This document shows positions 8,522-15,816 of a DNA stretch of 64,000 nucleotides, in pieces. Source of the DNA: Treponema bryantii. Its GTDB lineage: Bacteria > Spirochaetota > Spirochaetia > Treponematales > Treponemataceae. The position numbers and the translations under genes are program-made. Positions within the stretch are counted from its first letter, which is position 1; each line of letters opens with the position of its first letter. The stretch lies in NCBI RefSeq assembly GCF_900111035.1, contig NZ_FOFU01000004.1:1-64000 (forward strand). Direction: 5' to 3'. The notes beneath the pieces are model-generated. The model ran no database searches. It saw only the letters and a list, made by a program, of their open reading frames with translations, and was not told the origin of the DNA.

Positions 8522-11257
8522 CTACTGCAACTCTTTCAAATAGCTCTGAAGTGTTGCAATCTTACGCTGACTTTCTGCAAGACGGGCTTTCTCTTCCTCA
8601 ACAAGATTAGCCGGAGCGTGCTTTGCAAAGTTTCCGTTGAGCTTGTTCTCGCTCATTCTTGCATAGCCCTGCTCTTTTTCAATTGTTTTCTGGAAGCGGG
8701 CGATCAGCTGTTCCTTGTTGATACTTTCATCAACGAGGATGAATGCTTCAAAGCCCTTACCTACAGTACCGATTGAGCTGGCAGGTTTTGCATCAACAAA
8801 CTCAACCTTAGCAACACCGGCAAGCAGCTGAATCATTTCAACTTTTTCGCGTGCAACTTCGGCAGCACTACCCTTTTCAACCAGAATAGCAATGTTGATT
8901 TTTTCTGCAGGATCAATTCCACACTCTACGCGGAGAGCACGAACCTGACCGATAAGATCTTTGAGTGTATCAAAGCGTGCATTGATTTCTGCGTTGTCAC
9001 GCTCAGCAACGACCTCTGGATATGGAGCGTTGATAAGCATGCCGTTGTAGGTTGATGTAGTAATAATCTTATTTGAAGCATTGCGTGTTGCAACAAGTTC
9101 AGCAAGAGGCAGCTTTCCATAAATCTCTTCTGTAACAAATGGAATATATGGATGAAGCAGGCGGATGCTTTCTTCGAGGATATCCATCAAAACTGTTGCC
9201 TGACGGTCTTTTTCCTTATCATCACCGTTCTTAAAGTTAATCTTTGTAGCTTCAACGTACCAGTCGCAGAACTCATTCCAGAAGAATTCCATAAGTGCGC
9301 TGGCAGCGTCATTGTAGCGGTATGTATCAAGTGCTTCGCGGGCAATCTTAACTGCATTGTTCAGGCGGCTGTAAATCCACTTGTCGAGTTCTGTAAGGTC
9401 TGCGTCTGTAACTGGAATAAGATTGCGTCCTTCAAGGTTACCAAGAAGATAGCGCGAAGCATTCCAAACTTTATTACAGAAGCGGCTTCCAAGCTTGAAG
9501 CTTTCCTTATCAATAAGAACATCCTGTCCCTGAGCACACATAAATCCGAGTGTAAACTTAAGGGCATCGGCACCGTACATATCAATAATTTCGAGAGGGT
9601 CCATTCCATTTCCAAGAGACTTAGACATCTTGCGGCCCTGCTTATCGCGAACAAGTCCGTGAATGTATATATCGTGGAAAGGAGCTTTTCCTGTAAACTC
9701 AAGACCGGCCATAATCATACGGCAAACCCAGAAAGGAATAATATCGTATGCTGTAAGTAGTGCCTGTGTAGGATAGAATTTTGCAAGATCTTCAGTTTCC
9801 TGAGGCCATCCCAAAGTAGAGAAAGGCCAGAGCCATGAAGAGAACCAGGTATCAAGTACGTCAGGATCCTGTTCAATATTTTTTGAACCACATTTTGGAC
9901 AGCAAACTGGATCTGTACGGCTACAGATTGTTTCACCACATTCACAGTACCATACAGGAATTCTGTGTCCCCACCAGATCTGACGGCTTACACACCAGTC
10001 GCGGATATTTTCCATCCAGTGGCTGTAAGTATTTTCCCACTTCTTAGGATAGAATACCAGTTCACCTTTTCTCCATGATTCAAGAGCTTTCTCAGCCATT
10101 GGCTTCATTTTTACGAACCACTGGTCAGAAAGATAAGGTTCTACAACTGTTTTACAGCGGTAACACTTACCAACTGCGTGAACGATTTTTTCTTCACCCT
10201 TGAAGAGGCCTGCGGCTGTCAAATCTTCAATTACTAATGCACGAGCCTGTTCTGGTTTGAGTCCACGGTATTTTTCAGGAACATTTTCATTCATTCTTCC
10301 GTCTGGAGTAAGAAGATTGATTACTTCCAGATTATGACGGAGACCTACTTCCCAGTCGTTAGGGTCATGAGCCGGAGTAATCTTTACCATACCAGTTCCG
10401 AATTCCATATCAACATATTCATCTGCGATAATTGGAATCTCTTTTCCGGTAAGAGGAAGTTTGAGCATTTTTCCAACGAGTGCCTTGTAACGGTCATCGT
10501 TAGGATTTACGGCAACGGCTGTATCACCAAAGAAGGTTTCTGGACGAGTTGTTGCAACTTCAATTTTTCCGCTTCCGTCAGCATACTCGTAGTAAAGGTG
10601 GTACATTGCACCCGGTGTATCTTCGTGGTCTACTTCATCATCTGCAAGAGCAGTACCACAACGAGGACACCAGTTTACAAGGCGCTTACCTTTGTACATA
10701 AGACCGCGTTCATAAAGAGTTACGAATACATCGCGAACTGCGGCAGAAAGGCCTTCGTCGTATGTAAAGCGCTCGCGGTCCCAGTCTGTTGAGTTACCAA
10801 GTTTTTTCTGCTGCTTTACAATAATATCATGGTGCTGATGAGTTACTTCCCATGTGCGTTCAACAAGCTTTTCACGGCCAAGGTCAAAACGAGTTTTTCC
10901 CTCTTTTTTAAGCTGGCGTTCAACTACGTTCTGAGTTGCAATTCCGGCATGGTCTGTACCTGTAAGCCAGAGAGTATTATCACCCTTCATACGGTGATAG
11001 CGAACTACGATATCCTGGAGAGTATTGTTGAGACCGTGCCCCATGTGGAGTACACCAGTTACGTTTGGAGGAGGAATGACGACAGAATAAGTATTGGTTT
11101 TCTTGTTGCAGTCTGCGCACTGGCACTTGTACTGCTCGTGTACTGGGGAAGCCTCATCTGAAGCCGGCTTAAAATAGCCTTTGCTGTCCCATTCATTGTA
11201 AATTCTGTCTTCAAAAGATTTAGGCTCGTAGGCCTTTTCCAATTCAATTGCTTTCAT
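8522..11257 (-). CDS. valS: Valyl-tRNA synthetase
   Basis: Class Ia synthetase that charges tRNA-Val. The 911 residues are the usual length. Visible are PPPNVTGVLHMGHG (HIGH signature 71-74), the WCPRCGTALADDEVDH block with the CP1 editing domain, the tRNA/ATP motif KMSKSLGNGMDP, the anticodon-binding domain, and the C-terminal coiled coil ending in LAESQRKIATLQSYLKEL. The editing domain contains the usual GTGMVKITPAHDPND. Odd: an insertion of about 20 residues before the HIGH region carries CQCADC (46-50), a possible metal site not typical of ValRS. Start: ATG after AAGGAAGGA. The gene is flanked by a repeat and appears to be transcribed alone. Confidence 0.97.
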   Translation of the reverse strand: MKAIELEKAYEPKSFEDRIYNEWDSKGYFKPASDEASPVHEQYKCQCADCNKKTNTYSVVIPPPNVTGVLHMGHGLNNTLQDIVVRYHRMKGDNTLWLTGTDHAGIATQNVVERQLKKEGKTRFDLGREKLVERTWEVTHQHHDIIVKQQKKLGNSTDWDRERFTYDEGLSAAVRDVFVTLYERGLMYKGKRLVNWCPRCGTALADDEVDHEDTPGAMYHLYYEYADGSGKIEVATTRPETFFGDTAVAVNPNDDRYKALVGKMLKLPLTGKEIPIIADEYVDMEFGTGMVKITPAHDPNDWEVGLRHNLEVINLLTPDGRMNENVPEKYRGLKPEQARALVIEDLTAAGLFKGEEKIVHAVGKCYRCKTVVEPYLSDQWFVKMKPMAEKALESWRKGELVFYPKKWENTYSHWMENIRDWCVSRQIWWGHRIPVWYCECGETICSRTDPVCCPKCGSKNIEQDPDVLDTWFSSWLWPFSTLGWPQETEDLAKFYPTQALLTAYDIIPFWVCRMIMAGLEFTGKAPFHDIYIHGLVRDKQGRKMSKSLGNGMDPLEIIDMYGADALKFTLGFMCAQGQDVLIDKESFKLGSRFCNKVWNASRYLLGNLEGRNLIPVTDADLTELDKWIYSRLNNAVKIAREALDTYRYNDAASALMEFFWNEFCDWYVEATKINFKNGDDKEKDRQATVLMDILEESIRLLHPYIPFVTEEIYGKLPLAELVATRNASNKIITTSTYNGMLINAPYPEVVAERDNAEINARFDTLKDLIGQVRALRVECGIDPAEKINIAILVEKGSAAEVAREKVEMIQLLAGVAKVEFVDAKPASSIGTVGKGFEAFILVDESINKEQLIARFQKTIEKEQGYARMSENKLNGNFAKHAPANLVEEEKARLAESQRKIATLQSYLKELQ

Positions 11258-11369
11258 CTGTCATTCCTTCCTTAAAGCATTTTGTTTTAAAATATTGCTG
11301 AAAATTATAATGAATTCACGAGTATTTGTCATTATCTATAAATGACCTGATTTTTATACTTTAATTAGG

Positions 11370-12290
11370 TTAGAACTTCATTTTTGTAGAAAGCTTTATA
11401 TTTATTTTCAACACATCAGTTCCTGCATATTGTTCATATCCTTCAAGTAAACCTTTCTCAATTCCTCCAAAAATAAAACTAGTCTCAAGATCAATGCATA
11501 ACAATTGAGTTGGTTTATATTCTAAACATATAATTTCTTTAAATCGAGTAAAGTATGCCTTCTGAACAGAATTTAAATAAAAGTCACGATTTGTGCCATT
11601 ATCATCATAATGATAATCAGAATTATAAAAATAAGAATATGGAGAAATGAATGTTCCTAAACCAATTTCAAACTTATTGTTCAGGGGAATAATAGCTCCA
11701 ATACCAAAGAAAATAAAAAAGCTATTTCTTTTTAAGTCAATTCGAGATATTTTCGAATAATGACGGGCATTAGGACTGTCCCAAGAAACTTCTTCCCCTG
11801 TTTTACTGTATGTTTCACTTCCATACCAGCCTTCGCCATCACCAGATTGAAAAGAATCATAATAATAATCAAAAGATAATTCTGGTATTAAAAATAATTT
11901 CCATATATTAATTCTATATGATAATGAAAAATTAAAGTCAAAATTTTGTATTGCATAATTATTACTAATAGAATATGTATTTTTTACACCATGGGTGCCC
12001 CAATCGGAATCATACATTTTCCCACATTTAATTGGTAAACCATAGGTAAAACCTGTTTTTATTTTAAAATTGTCAAATGAGACATCTGATATTAAACCAA
12101 TTTTATACAAAGGAAGACATTGCCAATCCAGATAGCTGACAACACCTTTTCCGGAATAAGAATAAACATACTCTCCATTCTTTTCAAAAGAAGCTCCAAA
12201 TGAACCGCCAAATGAAAAGGAAGTTTCAGAAAAACAAGAAAAAACTAAAATTAAATAAAAAAGGATAACAATAAATGATTTTTTTTTCAT
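11370..12290 (-). CDS. Omptin-like outer-membrane aspartyl protease homologue
   Basis: 306 residues with a signal peptide (cleavage near SCFSE) and a beta-barrel pattern ending in Phe. Although divergent, it lines up with OmpT: SYLDWQ (52-57) with SQLDWK, GKMYDSDW (90-97) with GNMVDQDW, and SDYHYDD (224-230) with NDEHYDP. The four omptin catalytic positions are therefore present as D94, D96, D225 and H227. Omptins (peptidase family A26) are outer-membrane proteases that cut next to basic residues in host peptides and proteins and need LPS for activity. The cleavage preference cannot be read here. The ATG has no Shine-Dalgarno and lies 11 bases after a terminator hairpin, so expression may depend on read-through from the lipoprotein gene upstream. 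Confidence 0.75.
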   Translation of the reverse strand: MKKKSFIVILFYLILVFSCFSETSFSFGGSFGASFEKNGEYVYSYSGKGVVSYLDWQCLPLYKIGLISDVSFDNFKIKTGFTYGLPIKCGKMYDSDWGTHGVKNTYSISNNYAIQNFDFNFSLSYRINIWKLFLIPELSFDYYYDSFQSGDGEGWYGSETYSKTGEEVSWDSPNARHYSKISRIDLKRNSFFIFFGIGAIIPLNNKFEIGLGTFISPYSYFYNSDYHYDDNGTNRDFYLNSVQKAYFTRFKEIICLEYKPTQLLCIDLETSFIFGGIEKGLLEGYEQYAGTDVLKINIKLSTKMKF

Positions 12291-12301
12291 GATTCTATAC
12301 A

Positions 12302-12332
12302 GAAAAAGGCTGTCCTTATGGACAGCCTTTTT
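12302..12332 (-). terminator. Terminator between lipoprotein and omptin genes
   Basis: AAAAAGGCTGTCC and GGACAGCCTTTTT form a near-perfect hairpin with a TTAT loop and T-runs on both strands. It ends the upstream lipoprotein transcript and may meter read-through into the omptin-like gene. Confidence 0.85.
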
Positions 12333-12352
12333 AGAATTAATTTAATGAAAGA

Positions 12353-13186
12353 TTAGTCCTCAAAACCTTCTACAGGGAGATCTTCACCCTTGATTGAAGA
12401 GAATCGCCAGAAACCATTGAGTGTTTTTCCACTATAAACATTTACATAGCAACCTATTTTTGTCTGAGTTTTCTTTGTATATCCAGTAACTTTTTTACCT
12501 ATTGTTACTGTCTTATCAGCTTCCTGATCTTTTTTAAGTTTATAATTATCTAACTTTTCCGAACCATAGTAATTTACAGTATAAGAACCATCATCTTCAG
12601 CAATTACTTCTACACCAATTGTTGCAGAACCATCAGTAGATAATGTTCCAAACTTTGAAGAATTTAAAGCATTAAAATCTTGAACAATAATTTCATAAGC
12701 AGTTGTTTTAGTACTATCTTTTTCCTTAATTGTACTTCCTGTAGGAGCACCAAAGTTATTATTCTTAAAATCAGATTTCTTTACATTATAATACTGTGAA
12801 ATATAAGTCTGCAGTTGTTTATTATACCAACGATAACCAATTGTAATAAAGTTTACAGTTTCATCATCATTTTCTGTATAATTAAATACATAACCTAATT
12901 GACCATTTCCTTCATTAGAGTTTTTATTTTCATCTGTAAGGGTTAAAGCAGCAAAAGCACCATAGTGTTTTGTAGAGAATAACTGCATTTCACGTACAAA
13001 ATCCCCAGTTTCGTTTGTATATCCCTCACCATCTTTGTCACCAACATAAGCTTTAGCTGTTGTTCCATTGATTACTTCACCGTCAACAGAATCATCACCA
13101 CCTACTGTGATACCTTTACAACCAGCAAGTCCAAGTACAAGTGCACCGGCAGCTAATCCCAATAAAACCTTTTTTACCATTTTCAT
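12353..13186 (-). CDS. Lipoprotein of unknown function
   Basis: 277 residues. Signal peptide KKVLLGLAAGALVLGLAGC with lipidated Cys at position 23. The mature part is Asn-, Lys- and Thr-rich with regularly spaced beta-type stretches (FNYTENDDETVNFITIGYRWY, IGCYVNVYSGKTLNGFWRF) and no domain I can name. It looks like the abundant treponemal surface or periplasmic lipoproteins. It is preceded by AGGAG 8 bases before the ATG, a good promoter (13277-13305) and an inverted repeat in the leader, and is followed by a strong terminator, so it is mainly a single-gene transcript. It is probably well expressed, judging by the signals; that is inference. Confidence 0.7.
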   Translation of the reverse strand: MKMVKKVLLGLAAGALVLGLAGCKGITVGGDDSVDGEVINGTTAKAYVGDKDGEGYTNETGDFVREMQLFSTKHYGAFAALTLTDENKNSNEGNGQLGYVFNYTENDDETVNFITIGYRWYNKQLQTYISQYYNVKKSDFKNNNFGAPTGSTIKEKDSTKTTAYEIIVQDFNALNSSKFGTLSTDGSATIGVEVIAEDDGSYTVNYYGSEKLDNYKLKKDQEADKTVTIGKKVTGYTKKTQTKIGCYVNVYSGKTLNGFWRFSSIKGEDLPVEGFED

Positions 13187-13235
13187 AGTAACTTCTCCTT
13201 AGTTTGTTTCCCGCGCGGGGCGGGTAGTTTTTGGT

Positions 13236-13269
13236 TTGTACGAAAAAAACGGTCGTTAAATTCGTACAA
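13236..13269 (-). promoter_or_regulatory. Inverted repeat in lipoprotein leader
   Basis: TTGTACGAA (13236-13244) and TTCGTACAA (13261-13269) are perfect 9-base arms with a 16-base spacer. They begin right at the expected transcription start of the lipoprotein gene. This could be an operator for a dimeric regulator or a 5'-end hairpin that stabilises the mRNA. Confidence 0.55.
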
Positions 13270-13276
13270 TAAATTA

Positions 13277-13305
13277 AATATATGACGATTATATGTATTT
13301 TGCAA
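13277..13305 (-). promoter_or_regulatory. Promoter of the 277-residue lipoprotein gene
   Basis: On the minus strand TTGCAA (13300-13305), a 17-base spacer and TATATT (13277-13282). The leader is about 85 bases long and contains a GC-rich block, CCCGCGCGGGGCGGG, on the plus strand. Confidence 0.6.
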
Positions 13306-13333
13306 GTTTTTTTCCTGCAAAAAAGGTCATATT

Positions 13334-13705
13334 TTATTTCTTTAATTTGATTACTGTTTCGTAGTCTTTTGTAGTCCAGTCTGGATCGATAACCATATCG
13401 AGATCTGCATTGAGAGCAATGCCTTTTTTGAAGGTATATGAACGTTCTGTATCCTTACAATCAAAAGAAATTGATACGCCTGAAGTGTCAGCTTTTACTT
13501 TGAAATTCTGAACTGTGCCATCTTTAAAGGTGTATACTTCTTCACCAGTACTAGTTTTTGTGAGTACGATTTTTCCATCTGCAGAGAAAGTCCAGTCTGC
13601 ATCCCAGTTTTTGTCCTGCCAGGTTCCTTTGATTCCACCAAGGTCAAGAGCAAAAAGGCCGGTTGCCATGACAGCAGCAACTGCTAAAGCCAATAGTTTT
13701 TTCAT
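13334..13705 (-). CDS. Small secreted protein, unknown function
   Basis: 123 residues. Sec signal peptide MKKLLALAVAAVMATGLFA with an AxA-like cleavage site before LDLGG; no lipobox. The mature domain of about 100 residues has a repeating beta-strand pattern (GTWQDKNWDADWTFSADGKIVLT, TYTF, VSISFD) that resembles a small calycin or lipocalin-like barrel, as in DUF families of gut bacteria. It is presumably periplasmic. Its Shine-Dalgarno (AAAGGAG) is buried in the 3' arm of a perfect 14-bp hairpin that is also followed by a T-run, so expression may be conditional. Confidence 0.65.
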   Translation of the reverse strand: MKKLLALAVAAVMATGLFALDLGGIKGTWQDKNWDADWTFSADGKIVLTKTSTGEEVYTFKDGTVQNFKVKADTSGVSISFDCKDTERSYTFKKGIALNADLDMVIDPDWTTKDYETVIKLKK

Positions 13706-13714
13706 AAAAAAAAT

Positions 13715-13755
13715 CTCCTTTGTGATAGTATAAATTTAATTCTATCACAAAGGAG
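13715..13755 (-). promoter_or_regulatory. RBS-sequestering hairpin / attenuator
   Basis: CTCCTTTGTGATAG (13715-13728) and CTATCACAAAGGAG (13742-13755) are perfect 14-base arms with a 13-base AT loop. On the minus strand the second arm contains AAAGGAG, and the hairpin is followed by ATTTTTTTT and the ATG. It can act as a terminator for the exporter operon upstream, as an RBS lock for the small secreted protein, or both. Confidence 0.7.
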
Positions 13756-13768
13756 TGTGGTGTCAAGC

Positions 13769-13878
13769 GTGAGCTCCCGAAACTTAGGGAGCGACGGCTG
13801 AAAGCCGTCAAAATGCTCCCCTGGAGCATTTTGAGCGAGTCTCCGAGCAGCTATGCTGCGAAGGGTTCGGAATGACAG
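13769..13878. repeat. Cluster of short hairpins, dispersed repeat
   Basis: Consecutive stem-loops: GCTCCCGAAACTTAGGGAGC, GACGGCTGAAAGCCGTC, AAAATGCTCCCCTGGAGCATTTT (as two arms) and GCAGCTATGCTGC, ending in TTCGGAATGACA. The same end (TTCGGAATGACA) occurs at 18428-18439. Noncoding; it lies between the exporter operon and the small secreted protein gene. Confidence 0.6.
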
Positions 13879-13881
13879 TGT

Positions 13882-15816
13882 TTATTCATCTAATGTGATT
13901 TTGTTTCCGGTATACAGGAAGTAGTAGCGGCCCTTTGCAGCGATGAGTTCGTCGTGAGTACCGCGCTCAATAATATTTCCATGCTCCAGAACAATAATTT
14001 CGTCGGCATTGCGGACTGTTGAAAGGCGGTGTGCAATTACAAAAGTTGTACGGCCGCTCATCAAAGAGTCCATACCCTCCTCTATCAGTTTTTCTGTACG
14101 TGTATCAATAGAAGAAGTAGCCTCGTCCAAAACAAGTACCGGAGGATCAGCAACCGCAGCACGTGCAATCGCTAAGAGCTGGCGCTGTCCCTGACTAAGG
14201 CTTGCACCATCACCTGTGATAACTGTATCGTAACCGTTTTCCAGATGGCGGATAAAGTGGTCGGCATTTGCAAGCTTTGCAGCCTCGTAAATCTGAGCAT
14301 CTGAAGCTTCAAGGTTTCCGTAACGGATATTATCTTTTATAGTTCCTGTGAACAGGTGTGTTGTCTGCTGAACCATTCCAAGAGACTTACGCAAACTTGC
14401 CTTAGAAATCTCATTCAAAGGAATGCCGTCATAAGTAATCTTGCCGTTTCCTTCCGGTACATCATAAAAACGAGACAACAGATTGATTGTAGTTGTCTTA
14501 CCAGAACCTGTAGAACCAACCAAAGCAATCTTCTGACCAGGCTTTGCGTGAATGCAGATATCATGCAATACAGTTTTCTCAGGTTTGTAACCGAAGGTAA
14601 CGTGATCAAACACAACTTCACCTTCGAGCTTACGAAGTGAATTATCTGCAGGATTCTTCCATGCCCATTCACCTGTTGAAGCATAAGACTGAACAAGCTT
14701 TTCAGCACCATCATTTTCCTTTGCTTCATAAGCGTTTACAAGAGTATATTCGCCTTCATCAATTTCTTCTTCTTCATCGATTACGGCAAAAATACGTTCC
14801 GCGCCGGCAAGTGCATTAAGAACTGAGTTTGCCTGCATACTCATCATAGAGATTGGCTGACTGAAAGAACGTGTGTACTGAAGGAAGGCTGCAATAGTTC
14901 CAAGATTCATGATTCCAGTAAACCAGTTGAAGTTGATTACTCCACCTTCGCCAAGAATCATAAAGGCAGCGGCAGTAATAGCAACAACCGCGTACTGCAT
15001 ATGACTGAAGTTGTTCATCATAGGTCCCATAAGACCACCGTAAGTCATAGCATCAGTTCCGGCCTTACGAAGATTGTCACTCAAAGTTTCAAACTGCTCG
15101 ATTGCCTTAGGCTCGTGGTTGAATACTTTGATTACCTTCTGACCTTCAACCATTTCTTCTATAAAACCGTTCATTTCACCAATGCATTTCTGATTTTCGC
15201 GGAAAGCTTTTGCAGAGCGTTTTCCAACAGCAGCCATGCTCAGTGTGATAAGGAACATAGTTACAAGCATGATGATTGTAAGCATCGGGCTCAAAGAAAT
15301 CATCATTACAAATACAGAAGTAACTGTAATAATTGAAGAAAAGAGCTGAGGAATTGTCTGGCTCATCATTTCACGAAGAGCATCAGTATCGTTTGTAAAG
15401 CGCGACATGAGCTCACCGTGAGTGTGTGCATCATAATATTTGATAGGAAGTTTCTCGAGCCGGCTGAACAAATCACAGCGCACGTTGTACAAAAGGTTTG
15501 TAGAGATGTACAGCATGAGACGTGAGTTACACCATGAAGCAAGAACTCCAACACCAAACAGACAAAGAACTCCAATGAGAAGCTTTGCAAAGCCCGTAAA
15601 ATCAGGATTCTGACTTCCAATCATCGGAATGATGTAATTGTTCAGTGCAGGCTTAATAAGGTAAGTTCCGATTACAGAAGCACCAGAACTGATGATTACA
15701 CATAAAAAGACAACTAACCAGAGTGCCTTGAATTTTCCCATATATTGAAGGATGCGGCCGATAGTCTTTTTTGCATCCTTTGGTTTTCCAAAACCTTTAT
15801 TTCTTACTGGTGGCAT
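13882..15816 (-). CDS. ABC exporter half-transporter, catalytic-site subunit
   Basis: 644 residues. Six-helix exporter domain (about 30-330) fused to an ATPase domain (about 400-640), as in the MsbA/LmrA/TM287-288 family of inner-membrane lipid or drug exporters. The ATPase has Walker A GSTGSGKTTT, Walker B VLVLDEATSSID with the catalytic Glu, and an H-loop His in VIAHRLST. Its signature is LSQGQ, altered from LSGGQ. A charged insertion of about 45 residues (EEEEIDEGEY...) separates the two domains. Its ATG overlaps the stop of the partner gene by one base (TAATG), so translation is coupled. With the degenerate partner it should form a heterodimer with one active ATP site. Substrate unknown. 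Confidence 0.93.
   Translation of the reverse strand: MPPVRNKGFGKPKDAKKTIGRILQYMGKFKALWLVVFLCVIISSGASVIGTYLIKPALNNYIIPMIGSQNPDFTGFAKLLIGVLCLFGVGVLASWCNSRLMLYISTNLLYNVRCDLFSRLEKLPIKYYDAHTHGELMSRFTNDTDALREMMSQTIPQLFSSIITVTSVFVMMISLSPMLTIIMLVTMFLITLSMAAVGKRSAKAFRENQKCIGEMNGFIEEMVEGQKVIKVFNHEPKAIEQFETLSDNLRKAGTDAMTYGGLMGPMMNNFSHMQYAVVAITAAAFMILGEGGVINFNWFTGIMNLGTIAAFLQYTRSFSQPISMMSMQANSVLNALAGAERIFAVIDEEEEIDEGEYTLVNAYEAKENDGAEKLVQSYASTGEWAWKNPADNSLRKLEGEVVFDHVTFGYKPEKTVLHDICIHAKPGQKIALVGSTGSGKTTTINLLSRFYDVPEGNGKITYDGIPLNEISKASLRKSLGMVQQTTHLFTGTIKDNIRYGNLEASDAQIYEAAKLANADHFIRHLENGYDTVITGDGASLSQGQRQLLAIARAAVADPPVLVLDEATSSIDTRTEKLIEEGMDSLMSGRTTFVIAHRLSTVRNADEIIVLEHGNIIERGTHDELIAAKGRYYFLYTGNKITLDE

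Noticed and set aside
8926-11247. Many long open frames on both strands within valS
   Set aside because: They overlap a conserved synthetase in other frames, have no ribosome sites and show no protein-like composition.
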